Below, in pieces: positions 26,602 through 35,871 of a stretch of 64,000 nt of DNA (positions are counted from its first letter, which is position 1; each line of letters starts with the position of its first letter). The notes beneath the pieces were generated by a model. It was not told where the DNA came from and ran no database searches. It was given only the letters and a program-made list of their open reading frames with translations. The stretch comes from Pseudoips prasinana (taxonomy: Eukaryota; Arthropoda; Insecta; Lepidoptera; Nolidae): assembly GCA_951640165.1 (NCBI GenBank), contig OX621253.1:33797969-33861968 (forward strand), read 5' to 3'. A program made the translations under genes and the position numbers.

Positions 26602-29600
26602 TGGGTAGAGTCGAACATCGCATCCTCCAGGCGAACACCAACCACTGCAGAGCGGCACAGGATCTGTTGATGCAGACTGTGGCCGAGTGGTTGGTGGACG
26701 TGGCGGTGGTCGCCGAGCCGTACTCGGTACCTGGCCGTTGGCTGGGTGATCGGGACGGCTTGGTGGCGTTGGTGTCGCGGCCTGCCACGGACTCCCCTCC
26801 CCTCTCGCTTTTAGAGAGGGGTCCGGGATACGTGGCCGCCGCGTGGGGAGACATAGCCCTGGTCGGGGTCTATTTCTCCCCAAACCGCCCTCTAAGGGAC
26901 TTCGAGAACTTTCTCGAGGTCCTTACGGCAGTCGTCGGGAGGGCGGCACTACGTCAGGTCGTCGTTTTGGGCGACCTGAACGCCAAGGCGGTGGCTTGGG
27001 GCAACCCAGCGGCGTCCTGTAACGTCCGGGGGCGCGCCGTCGAATTTTGGGCGGCTTCGTGCGGCGTGTCCCTCCTGAACAGGGGGGATGTTCACACGTG
27101 TGTGCGGCAACAGGGAGGGTCAGTGGTGGACGTGTCGTTCGCCACCCCTGTGCTAGCCACACGCGTCGTGAACTGGCGGGTGGAGATGGTGGAGACCCTG
27201 TCGGACCACCGATATGTGCGGTTCGACATCTCCACCCAGAGCCCGCGGGGGATGGCCCGCTCGGGCCAGTCTCCCTTCCCGCGGTGGGCTCTCACCCGCC
27301 TGGACCGGGAGGCAGCCCTGGAGGCAGTGTTCCTCGAGGACTGGCTCTCGCCCCCCGTGGAGGTGACGGACGTGGACGCCGCAGCGGTCCAGCTGCGGAG
27401 GTCCCTGACCGAGGTGTGCAATTCCAGCATGCCTCGGTCTCGCCGTCCGCCTCCCCGTCGCGCCGTTTATTGGTGGACGGGGGAGCTGGCGGCGCTACGG
27501 GCCGCGTGCGTGGAGGCCAGGAGGGCCTACACGCGGAGTCGGCGGCGCACCAGCCGATGTCAGGCTGAGGAGGACCGCCTCTACGCCTCTTACCTAGAGG
27601 CAAAGACGGTCCTCAAGTCGGAAATGTGCGCCGCCGAGGACTCGGCAAAGGCCGAGATGCTGGAGGGCCTCGACAGGGATCCGTTTGGGAGGCCGTATAA
27701 GCAGGCGCGGAGCCAGCTGCGCCCTTACGGTCCCCCATTAGCGGAGACCCTAGAGCCGGCGTTGCTGGATGGGGTGGTTCGGTCACTGTTTCCGCGCAGG
27801 ACCGACTTCACCCCACCAACGATGAACCCCCCGCTGGGGGGGGTGGTGGCTTCGCCGGAGGAGGAGGTCCCTCCAGTATCGGTGGAGGAATTTCGCGCGG
27901 GGGTTCTGTCCCTCCGCGCGAAGAAGACGGCCCCTGGACCGGATGGTGTCCCCGAACGGGTGGTGGCCATCGCGGCGTCCCTCATGGAGGAGAGGTTTCG
28001 GGACCTCTTCAGCGCGTGCCTGACGGCTGGGAGGTTCCCGAAGATCTGGAAGGAGGGGCAGCTTTGCCTGCTCCGGAAGGAGGGACGCCCGGTGGACTCC
28101 CCCTCGGCATACCGGCCCATCGTTCTGCTCGATGAGGTCGGTAAATTGTTCGAGGGGATCATCGCCACCCGGCTAAATAGCCAGTTGCGGGAGGTAGGGC
28201 CGGACCTGTCGGACGCCCAGTTCGGGTTTCGACAAGGGCGTTCGACGGTCGACGCGGTGGCCCTACTCAGGGGCCAGGTGCAGGAGGCGGTCGAGGCTGG
28301 GGACGGAGTGTTGGCGGTGTCGTTCGACATCGCCAACGCCTTCAACTCCGTGCCCCACTCGACCATATTGGAGGCACTCCGGTATCACGGAGTGCCCCAA
28401 TATCTGCGGGCGATCCTGGCCAACTACCTGGAGGACCGAGAGGTCCTCCTGGCGGACAGGACGGCCAGGATCAGGCGCTACGGCGCGGAGTCCGGTGTTC
28501 CACAGGGTTCGGTGCTAGGGCCCCTCTTGTGGAACATCGGATTCGATTGGCTGCTGCGCGGCACCCTCCTCCAGGGCACGAGTGTCATCTGCTACGCGGA
28601 TGACACTCTCCTCGTTGCCCGGGGGAGGGACTTTCGGGAGGCGGCCTGTCTGGCCTCAGCTGGCGGATCCTTAGTGGCAGGTAGGATCCGCCAGCTTGGT
28701 TTGAGGGTAGCGCTGAACAAGACCGAGGCCGTGTTCTTTCACGGGCCTCGGCAGCGCTGCCCTCCTGACGCCCACATCGTGGTGGAGGGCGTCCGGATAG
28801 GGGTCGGGGCCCAGATGAAGTATCTGGGCCTCGTGCTGGACAGCAGGTGGCGCTTCGGCCCGCACTTTAGCGGGCTGTCGACGCGCCTGCTGAAAGCCGC
28901 GGACGCCCTCTCATGGCTCCTCCCAAACCTGGGCGGGCCCAAGGAGCGATGCCGGCGCCTCTATGCCGGCATCCTAAAGAGTATGGCCCTATACGGGGCA
29001 CCCATCTGGGCGGACTCCCTCCACAGGAGGGAGAATGCAACCGCCATCCGCAGGCCCCAACGGGCCATTGCACAGCGGGTGGCGCGAGCCTACCGCTCGG
29101 TGGGTTTCGCGGCGGCGTGCGCTCTGGCCGGCACTCCTCCATGGGAATTGGAGGCATGGGTGCTCGCCAGAGTCTACGAGTGGACGGCGCGGCGTAGGGC
29201 GCTGGGTGAGCGCCCAGCCGCGGAAGAGCGGGAGGCCGTGCGGCGGGAGGCGAGGGACGCCATCGTCCTGCACTGGGCACGGGACCTCGCCTCCGCCACT
29301 TTTGGGCGCCGGACGCTGGACGCGCTCGGTCCAGTCCTGCGGGAATGGCTCGAGCGCCCCCACGGTTTCCTCTCGTTCCGTCTAGTGCAGGTGTTGTCCG
29401 GACATGGCTGTTTCGGAACGCACCTGCACCGGATCCGGAGGGAGGAAACCCCGGCGTGCCATGAATGCGGAGCCGCGGAGGACACGGCGCAGCACACCCT
29501 CGAGGTGTGCCCAGCCTGGGCTGAGCTGCGCCGTGCCCTGAATACTGTCGTTGGGCTGGACCTCTCACTTCCCAGTGTGGTGAACTCCATGCTGGGGAGT

Positions 29601-29771
29601 GAGGAGGCTTGGGCGGCGGTTGCCTCCTTTTGCGAGGACGTCATGGCGCAAAAGGAGGCGGCGGAGCGCGCGCGGGAGAATGATCCTCTCGCGCCACCGC
29701 TCCGCAGGCGAAGGAGGGGCGGGAGAAGGCGGTTGTACGACCGTCGCCTCCCACCCTCAGGTGGTGATTAG
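26601..29771 (+). CDS. ORF2 endonuclease-reverse transcriptase, A7 (1056 aa)
   Basis: Full length with all EN residues (QANTNHC, VVAEPY, GDLNAK, TLSDHRY), RT motifs (FRQGRSTVDA, SFDIANAF, GVPQGSVLGPLL, CYADDTLLV) and the CCHC finger CHECGAAEDTAQHTLEVC. Variation against A6 is mostly conservative, for example VDAVALLRGQVQEAV for VDALALLRGQVREAV, and NTVVGLDLS near the end. Start at the ATG in TAATG. Predicted active. Confidence 0.92.
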   Translation: MGRVEHRILQANTNHCRAAQDLLMQTVAEWLVDVAVVAEPYSVPGRWLGDRDGLVALVSRPATDSPPLSLLERGPGYVAAAWGDIALVGVYFSPNRPLRDFENFLEVLTAVVGRAALRQVVVLGDLNAKAVAWGNPAASCNVRGRAVEFWAASCGVSLLNRGDVHTCVRQQGGSVVDVSFATPVLATRVVNWRVEMVETLSDHRYVRFDISTQSPRGMARSGQSPFPRWALTRLDREAALEAVFLEDWLSPPVEVTDVDAAAVQLRRSLTEVCNSSMPRSRRPPPRRAVYWWTGELAALRAACVEARRAYTRSRRRTSRCQAEEDRLYASYLEAKTVLKSEMCAAEDSAKAEMLEGLDRDPFGRPYKQARSQLRPYGPPLAETLEPALLDGVVRSLFPRRTDFTPPTMNPPLGGVVASPEEEVPPVSVEEFRAGVLSLRAKKTAPGPDGVPERVVAIAASLMEERFRDLFSACLTAGRFPKIWKEGQLCLLRKEGRPVDSPSAYRPIVLLDEVGKLFEGIIATRLNSQLREVGPDLSDAQFGFRQGRSTVDAVALLRGQVQEAVEAGDGVLAVSFDIANAFNSVPHSTILEALRYHGVPQYLRAILANYLEDREVLLADRTARIRRYGAESGVPQGSVLGPLLWNIGFDWLLRGTLLQGTSVICYADDTLLVARGRDFREAACLASAGGSLVAGRIRQLGLRVALNKTEAVFFHGPRQRCPPDAHIVVEGVRIGVGAQMKYLGLVLDSRWRFGPHFSGLSTRLLKAADALSWLLPNLGGPKERCRRLYAGILKSMALYGAPIWADSLHRRENATAIRRPQRAIAQRVARAYRSVGFAAACALAGTPPWELEAWVLARVYEWTARRRALGERPAAEEREAVRREARDAIVLHWARDLASATFGRRTLDALGPVLREWLERPHGFLSFRLVQVLSGHGCFGTHLHRIRREETPACHECGAAEDTAQHTLEVCPAWAELRRALNTVVGLDLSLPSVVNSMLGSEEAWAAVASFCEDVMAQKEAAERARENDPLAPPLRRRRRGGRRRLYDRRLPPSGGD

Positions 29772-30094
29772 CGGGCGACAGGCGTGGGGGCGCCTTCGCT
29801 CGCATTGCACAAATCGCCACCACCGTCGGGCGGGAACGGCCGAGCACTCACGGTCGTTTCCGGGCCCCTCCACTAAGGGAGGGGCGTGCGGGCCCCGCTG
29901 TAAAGGCGGGCGGTCGTCGGTGGGGGACTGGACGTAAAGGCTGTGCCGGTTTCCCAGTCCTCCTCCAAATAGACGATGCGGGAGTGCCGCTGGGTTATTT
30001 TAGTGGGTATGCCGGAGTAGCCGGAGAGTCCCACATAACCCGTCCATCCCCCAATGGGCGGGTATGCGTAACGCATTTTTTTCCCAGCGCAAAC
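29772..30094 (+). other. 3' UTR of A7
   Basis: Family A type (caaatagacg variant) with complete terminal hairpins; seven T residues before CCCAGCGCAAAC instead of six. Confidence 0.75.
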
Positions 30095-30126
30095 AAAAAA
30101 AAAAAAAAAAAAGGTTAGGTTAGGTT
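30095..30126 (+). repeat. Poly(A) plus telomeric spacer
   Basis: 18 A residues, then GGTTAGGTTAGGTT. It is followed by GGGGC before the GGGGAACC start of A8. Confidence 0.85.
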
Positions 30127-30284
30127 GGGGCGGGGAACCACCCCACAGTGCTTGCGTCCACGTCGCGTTCCCCGGAAACGTCCCAGTTCTGACCACCGTA
30201 ACGGAGTGGCAGACTGGGTACGGCTAAAGTGCACTGTGCATCGTAGCTATCTTACTGCCTTGTGAGCTACGACCTTGTTGAAAT
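30127..30284 (+). other. 5' UTR of A8, with extra GGGGC
   Basis: GGGGC (30127-30131) precedes the usual GGGGAACC (30132). The rest matches other copies. Confidence 0.65.
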
Positions 30285-32342
30285 ATGCCAAAACCATTGC
30301 GGGATGCCCTCGGGCATTTCATCAAAAAAGGCCCTTCTCAGGGCCAACCCAAAGGCCCTTCTCAGGGCCAACCAAAAGGCCCTTCTCAGGGCCAACGCGA
30401 CGCGTCGGCGTCGGAAGGCAGCGCCTTCTACGGAGGGAGAGTGGACTCATTGTCGGACTCCGAGAATGAGTCCACAGCGTCGGATTACAGCCGATCACGA
30501 TCGGTTTCGGGGAAGCGTAAGAGCTTCCTGAAACAAGGGTCAGATGGGTCCTCATGTTCGGCGAAGGAGCAGAAAAGGAAGGCCCAAAAAAACCGCAGCG
30601 GATACCCACGATGTGGGTTTGGTCGACGCCCAGCGCCAGTTGGATCTGGGTCGTCGGGAGCAGCTCCAGCAGGAGCTCGAGGAGCGAATTGCGGCCAAGG
30701 AGGAGCGGGCGCGCGTCGCTCGTGCCAAGGCCGGGTACGGTGCGTCCCGCGTGATGTACGCGGACCACTCCCTGGCCGAATTGGAGAGGATGGCCTTGGA
30801 GGACGAGGAGGCAATCGTGGAGGTCGCCGCCAAGTCCTCCCACCTAAAGGGGACTTTCCAAAAGTCCCTGAAATGCCGGGCCGCGAGCATGCGTGGCATC
30901 GTCGCGGAGCTCGTGGAGCGCAAGGCCAGCGACGAGTCGCGGCAACTGCAGGCGAAAGTGGATCGCCTGCAGTCGGAGGTCAGCCAGCTTCACCTCAAGC
31001 TGGCTGAAGCCACGGCCCGGCCGTCCCAAGCCGAGCCCGGACCTGCGACGGAGGGCCTTGCCTCCTCCCCCGGCCTTGAGGATGTCCTCCGCAAGGTCAT
31101 GGCGGAGGAGAGGGCGTTTGTTCGTTCCTGCCTGGCGGGAATAGAGGACCGGCTCTTGCCGGCGAAAGTCGTCCGACCGCCGCTTGCGGCGGACAGGAGG
31201 CGAGAGGAGCCGGTGCCTTCCTCTCAGAGGGAGGACGCCCTTCTCCCTTCCACCACCCCGACCAACCAGCAGGGCTGGACGAGGGTGGTCGGTAAGGGGA
31301 AGGGCAAGGGCAAAAAGACGGCAGCGGTCGTCCCTGCCGTCCCCGCCACCACCACTCCCAGCCAGTCGAAGCCGACTGGCAAGGGTAAAGGGAGGGGAAA
31401 AACCACCCCCCCCCCAGCCGCCTCCGCCACCACCCCTGCCGGTCAGTCACAGACGACTGGCAAGGGGAAGGGGAAGGGGAAGAGTTCTTCCCCCCCAGCC
31501 GGTGCCAAGAGGAACCTTGTTCCTCCAAAGACCGCGGCCGTCGTGGTGACACTCACCGCGGAGGCCGCGGAGCGGGGTGAGACGTACGCGTCCATGTTGG
31601 TGCGGGCGCGTGCCACTGCCGATCCCACTAAACTGGGGATCGGCAAAGTCTCATGCCGCAAGACACAGGCTGGGGCTCGTATATTCGAGTTCCCTGGTGC
31701 GGAGGGCGGCAAAAACGCGGACCTCTTCGCAGCTAAGCTGCAAGAGGTCATTTCAGACTCGGCGAAGGTGGCCAGGCCGGTAAAGTCGGCGGCCATCGAG
31801 GTGACGGATCTAGACGACTCCGTCACCAAGGAGGAGGTGGTGGCAGCAATCGCAGCCATAGGTGGCTGCGCAGTCGCAGCGGTGCAGGGCGGGGGCATCA
31901 GGCCCGGGCGCGGCGGCATGGGCACCATTCGCCTGGAGTGTCCAGTCGCCGCTGCCAAAGCCGTCCTCGAAAAGGGACGGCTCGCCGTCGGCTTCAGCTC
32001 GGGTGCAGCCCGGGCCCTTGAAGACCAGCCTTTAAGGTGTTATAAGTGCTTCGGCATCGGACACACCCGGGCTCTCTGTCCGTCCACAATAGACAGGACG
32101 GACAGTTGCTACCGCTGCGGCAAGGAGGGCCACAAGTCCGCCTCCTGCATGGCCGCCGCGCCGCACTGCGCAGTTTGTGCCGCCAGTGGCCGCCCTGCGG
32201 GCCATATAATGAAGGGGAGGAATTGCAGTCCTCCCCTTAAGAAGGGAAAGTTCAGGCACCGACCCGGCCTGTCGCTGCCACCGCCGTCCCAGTAGCTGGG
32301 ACCTCAGCGGCTGTGGAGGAGGAGGGTGCGATGACCGATTAA
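30285..32342 (+). pseudogene. ORF1 of A8, two frameshifts
   Basis: Starts MPKPLRDALGHF with only three KGPSQGQ units. The first frame leaves the family sequence in the seven-A run near 30588-30594 (KAQKN). The correct sequence continues from there in the +1 frame (KKTAADTHDVGL) through coiled coils, linker, C-terminal domain and three knuckles. A one-base loss near 32246 (gaagggaaag for gaagggcaaag) puts the end back into the original frame, but the +1 frame stops at 32295. Either frameshift could be a sequencing error in a homopolymer; if both are real the full ORF1 cannot be made. Confidence 0.8.
30327..30398 (+). repeat. 24 bp coding repeat, 3 units
   Basis: One unit fewer than most copies. 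Confidence 0.85.
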
Positions 32343-35300
32343 TGGGTAGAGTCGAACATCGCATCCTCCAGGCGAACACCAACCACTGCAGAGCGGCCCA
32401 GGATCTGCTGATGCAGACTGTGGCCGAGTGGTTGGTGGACGTGGCGGTGGTCGCCGAGCCGTACTCGGTGCCTGGCCGTTGGCTGGGTGATCGAGACGGC
32501 TTGGTGGCGTTGGTGTCGCGGCCTGCCACGGACTCCCCTCCCCTCCCGCTTTTAGAGAGGGGTCCGGGATACGTGGCCGCCGCGTGGGGAGAAATAGCCC
32601 TGGTCGGGGTCTATTTCTCCCCAAACCGCCCTCTAAGGGACTTCGAGAATTTTCTCGAGGTCCTTACGGCAGTCGTCGGGAGGGCGGCACCACGTCAGGT
32701 CGTAGTGTTGGGCGACCTGAACGCCAAGTCGGTGGCCTGGGGCAACCCAGCGGCGTCCTGCAACGTCCGGGGGCGCGCCGTCGAATTTTGGGCGGCCTCG
32801 TGCGGCGTGTCCCTGCTAAACAGGGGGGATGTTCAGACGTGTGTGCGGCAACAGGGAGGGTCAGTGGTGGACGTGTCGTTCGCCACCCCTGTGCTAGCCA
32901 CGCGCGTCGTGAACTGGCGGGTGGAGATGGTGGAGACCCTGTCGGACCACCGATATGTGCGGTTCGACATCTCCACCCAGAGCCCGCGGGGGAGGGCCCG
33001 CTCGGGCCAATCTCCCTTCCCGCGGTGGGCTCTCACCCGCCTGGACCGGGAGTCAGCCCAGGAGGCAGCGTTCCTCGAGGACTGGCTCTCGCCCCCTGTG
33101 CAGGGCACGGACGTGGACGCCGCAGCGGTTCGGCTGCGGGGATCCCTGACCGAGGTGTGCAACTCCAGCATGCCTCGGTCTCGCCGTCCGCCTCCCCGTC
33201 GCGCCGTTTATTGGTGGACGTTGGAGCTGGCGGGGCTCCGGGCCGCGTGCGTGGAGGCCAGGAGGGCCTACACGCGGAGTCGGCGGCGCACCAGCCGATG
33301 TCAGGCTGAGGAGGACCGCCTCTACGCCTCTTACCTAGAGGCAAAGACGGTCCTCAAGTCGGAAATGTGCGCCGCCGAGGACTCGGCAAAGGCCGAGATG
33401 CTGGAGGGCCTCGACAGGGATCCGTTTGGGAGGCCGTATAAGCAGGCGCGGAGCCAACTGCGCCCTTACGGTCCCCCATTAGCGGAGACCCTAGAGCCGG
33501 CGTTGCTGGATGGGGTGGTTCGGTCACTGTTTCCGCGCAGGACCGACTTCACCCCACCAACGATGAACCCCCCGCTGGGGGGGGTGGTGGCTTCGCCGGA
33601 GGAGGAGGTGCCTCCAGTGTCGGCGGAGGAATTTCGCGCGGGGGTTTTGCCCCTCCGCGCGAAGAAGACGGCCCCTGGACCGGACGGCGTCCCCGCACGG
33701 GTGGTGGCCATCGCGGCGTCCCTAATGGAGGAAAGGCTTCGGGACCTCTTCAGCGCGTGCTTGACGGCTGGGAGGTTCCCGAAGCTGTGGAAGGAAGGCA
33801 AGCTGTGCCTTCTCCGCAAGGAGGGACGCCCGGTGGACTCCCCCTCGGCATACCGGCCCATCGTTCTGCTCGATGAGGTCGGTAAACTGTTCGAGGGGAT
33901 CATCGCCACCCGGCTTAATAGCCAGTTGCGGGAGGTAGGGCCAGACCTGTCGGACGCCCAGTTCGGGTTCCGCCAAGGGCGTTCGACGGTCGATGCGTTG
34001 GCCCTACTCAGGGGCCAAGTGCGGGAAGCGGTCGAGGCTGGGGACGGAGTGTTGGCGGTGTCGTTCGACATCGCCAACGCCTTCAACTCCGTGCCCCACT
34101 CGACCATATTGGAGGCACTCCGATACTACGGAGTGCCCCAATATCTGCGGGCGATCCTGGCCGACTACTTGAGGGACCGAGAGGTCCTTCTGGTGGACAA
34201 GACGGCCAGGATCAGGCGCTACGGCGCGGAGTCCGGTGTTCCACAGGGTTCGGTGCTAGGGCCCCTCTTGTGGAACATCGGATTCGATTGGGTCCTTCGG
34301 GGCACCCTCCTCCAGGGCACGAGTGTCATCTGCTACGCGGATGACACTCTCCTCGTTGCCCGGGGGAGGGACTTTGGGGCGGCGGCCTGTTTGGCCTCGG
34401 CTGGCGGATCCTTAGTGGCAGGCAGGATCCGCCAGCTTGGATTGAGGGTAGCGCTGAACAAGACCGAGGCCGTGTTCTTTCACGGGCCTCGGCAGCGCTG
34501 CCCTCCAGACGCCCACATCGTGGTGGAGGGCGTCCGGATAGGGGTCGGGGCCCAGATGAAGTATCTGGGCCTCGTGCTGGACAGTAGGTGGCGCTTCGGC
34601 CCGCACTTCAGCGGGTTGTCGACGCGCCTGCTCAAAGCCGCGGACGCCCTCTCATGGCTCCTCCCGAACCTGGGCGGGCCCAAGGAGCGATGCCGGCGCC
34701 TTTATGCCGGCATCCTCAAAAGCATGGCCCTTTACGGGGCACCCATCTGGGCGGACTCCCTCCACAGGAGGGAGAATGCAACCGCCATCCGCAGGCCCCA
34801 ACGGGCCATTGCACAGCGGGTGGCGAGGGCCTACCGCTCGGTGGGTTTTGCGGCGGCGTGCGCTCTGGCCGGCACCCCTCCCTGGGAATTGGAGGCATGG
34901 GTGCTCGCCAGAGTGTACGAATGGACGGCGCGGCGTAGGGCGCTGGGTGAGCGCCCCGCCGCGCAAGAGCGGGATGCCGTGCGGCGGGAGGCGAGGGACG
35001 CAATCGTCCTTCACTGGACACGGGACCTCGCCTCCGCCACCTTTGGACGCCGGACGTTGGACGCGCTCGGTCCAGCCCTGCGGGACTGGCTCGAGCGTCC
35101 CCACGGTTTCCTCTCGTTCCGTCTGGTGCAGGTGTTATCCGGGCATGGCTGCTTCGGAACGCACCTGCATCGGATCCAGAGGGAGGAAACCCCGGCGTGC
35201 CACGAGTGTGGAGCTGCGGAGGACACGGCGCAGCACACCCTCGAGGTGTGCCCAGCCTGGGCTGAGCTGCGCCGTGCCCTGACCGATGTAGTCGGGTTAG

Positions 35301-35512
35301 ACCTCTCACTTCCCGGTGTGGTGAACTCCATGCTGGGGAGTGAGGAGGCTTGGGCGGCGGTTGCCTCCTTTTGCGAGAATGTCATGTCGCAAAAGGAGGC
35401 GGCGGAGCGCGCGCGGGAGGATGATCCTCTCGCGCCGCCGCTCCGCAGGCGGAGAAGGGGTGGGAGACGGCGGTTGTACGATCGTCGCCTCCCTCCTTCT
35501 GGTGGTGATTAG
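32342..35512 (+). CDS. ORF2 endonuclease-reverse transcriptase, A8 (1056 aa)
   Basis: Full length and open. EN residues are all present; the EN region reads DVQTCVRQQGG, where A6, A7 and A11 have DVHTCVRQ, a change shared with A13. RT motifs and YADD are normal, the palm has VLRGTLLQGTSVICYADD, and the CCHC finger is CHECGAAEDTAQHTLEVC. LDLSLPGVVNSML carries a Ser-to-Gly change. Expression may suffer because coupling depends on ribosomes ending ORF1 at the UAAUG, and ORF1 is frameshifted here. Confidence 0.9.
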   Translation: MGRVEHRILQANTNHCRAAQDLLMQTVAEWLVDVAVVAEPYSVPGRWLGDRDGLVALVSRPATDSPPLPLLERGPGYVAAAWGEIALVGVYFSPNRPLRDFENFLEVLTAVVGRAAPRQVVVLGDLNAKSVAWGNPAASCNVRGRAVEFWAASCGVSLLNRGDVQTCVRQQGGSVVDVSFATPVLATRVVNWRVEMVETLSDHRYVRFDISTQSPRGRARSGQSPFPRWALTRLDRESAQEAAFLEDWLSPPVQGTDVDAAAVRLRGSLTEVCNSSMPRSRRPPPRRAVYWWTLELAGLRAACVEARRAYTRSRRRTSRCQAEEDRLYASYLEAKTVLKSEMCAAEDSAKAEMLEGLDRDPFGRPYKQARSQLRPYGPPLAETLEPALLDGVVRSLFPRRTDFTPPTMNPPLGGVVASPEEEVPPVSAEEFRAGVLPLRAKKTAPGPDGVPARVVAIAASLMEERLRDLFSACLTAGRFPKLWKEGKLCLLRKEGRPVDSPSAYRPIVLLDEVGKLFEGIIATRLNSQLREVGPDLSDAQFGFRQGRSTVDALALLRGQVREAVEAGDGVLAVSFDIANAFNSVPHSTILEALRYYGVPQYLRAILADYLRDREVLLVDKTARIRRYGAESGVPQGSVLGPLLWNIGFDWVLRGTLLQGTSVICYADDTLLVARGRDFGAAACLASAGGSLVAGRIRQLGLRVALNKTEAVFFHGPRQRCPPDAHIVVEGVRIGVGAQMKYLGLVLDSRWRFGPHFSGLSTRLLKAADALSWLLPNLGGPKERCRRLYAGILKSMALYGAPIWADSLHRRENATAIRRPQRAIAQRVARAYRSVGFAAACALAGTPPWELEAWVLARVYEWTARRRALGERPAAQERDAVRREARDAIVLHWTRDLASATFGRRTLDALGPALRDWLERPHGFLSFRLVQVLSGHGCFGTHLHRIQREETPACHECGAAEDTAQHTLEVCPAWAELRRALTDVVGLDLSLPGVVNSMLGSEEAWAAVASFCENVMSQKEAAERAREDDPLAPPLRRRRRGGRRRLYDRRLPPSGGD

Positions 35513-35834
35513 CGGGCGACAGGCGCGGGGGCGCCTTCGCTCGCATTGCACCAATCACCACCCTCGTCGGGCGGGAACGGCCGAGCACTCACGGTCGTTC
35601 CCGGGCCCCTCCACTAAGGGAGGGGCGTGCGGGCCCCGCTGTAAAGGCGGGCGGTCGTCGGTGGGGGACTGGACGTAAAGGCTGTGCCGGTTTCCCAGTC
35701 CTCCTCCAAATAGACGATGCGGGAGTGCCGCTGGGTTATTTTAGTGGGTATGCCGGGCTAGCCGGAGAGTCCCACATAACCCGTCCATCCCCCAATGGGC
35801 GGGTATGCGTAACGCATTTTTTCCCAGTGCAAAC
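35513..35834 (+). other. 3' UTR of A8
   Basis: Family A type. Ends CCCAGTGCAAAC, one base different from most copies. Confidence 0.75.
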
Positions 35835-35864
35835 AAAAAAAAAAAAAAAAAAAAAGGTTAGGTT
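35835..35864 (+). repeat. Poly(A) plus telomeric spacer
   Basis: 21 A residues, then GGTTAGGTT, followed by GGGGC and a truncated element. Confidence 0.85.
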
Positions 35865-35871
35865 GGGGCAC

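Larger units (their letters stand above)
24342..30112 (+). mobile_element. A7: complete family A element, both ORFs open
   Basis: 5771 bp. 5' UTR 24342-24492, ORF1 24493-26601, ORF2 26601-29771, 3' UTR 29772-30094, poly(A) 30095-30112. TTAGG units on both sides. No visible defect. Confidence 0.9.
30127..35855 (+). mobile_element. A8: full-length family A element, ORF1 frameshifted, ORF2 intact
   Basis: 5' UTR 30127-30284 (with an extra GGGGC at the very start), ORF1 30285-32342 with two single-base frameshifts, ORF2 32342-35512, 3' UTR 35513-35834, poly(A) 35835-35855, TTAGG on both sides. Confidence 0.85.

Noticed and set aside
30095..30126. Long terminal repeats or target site duplications flanking elements
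   Set aside because: Elements end in poly(A) and have no terminal repeats; a target duplication cannot be told apart within TTAGG units.
35725..35870. Open frame running from a 3' UTR through poly(A) into the next element
   Set aside because: Poly(A) reads as poly-lysine and is open in every frame; the real coding part starts after the telomeric spacer.
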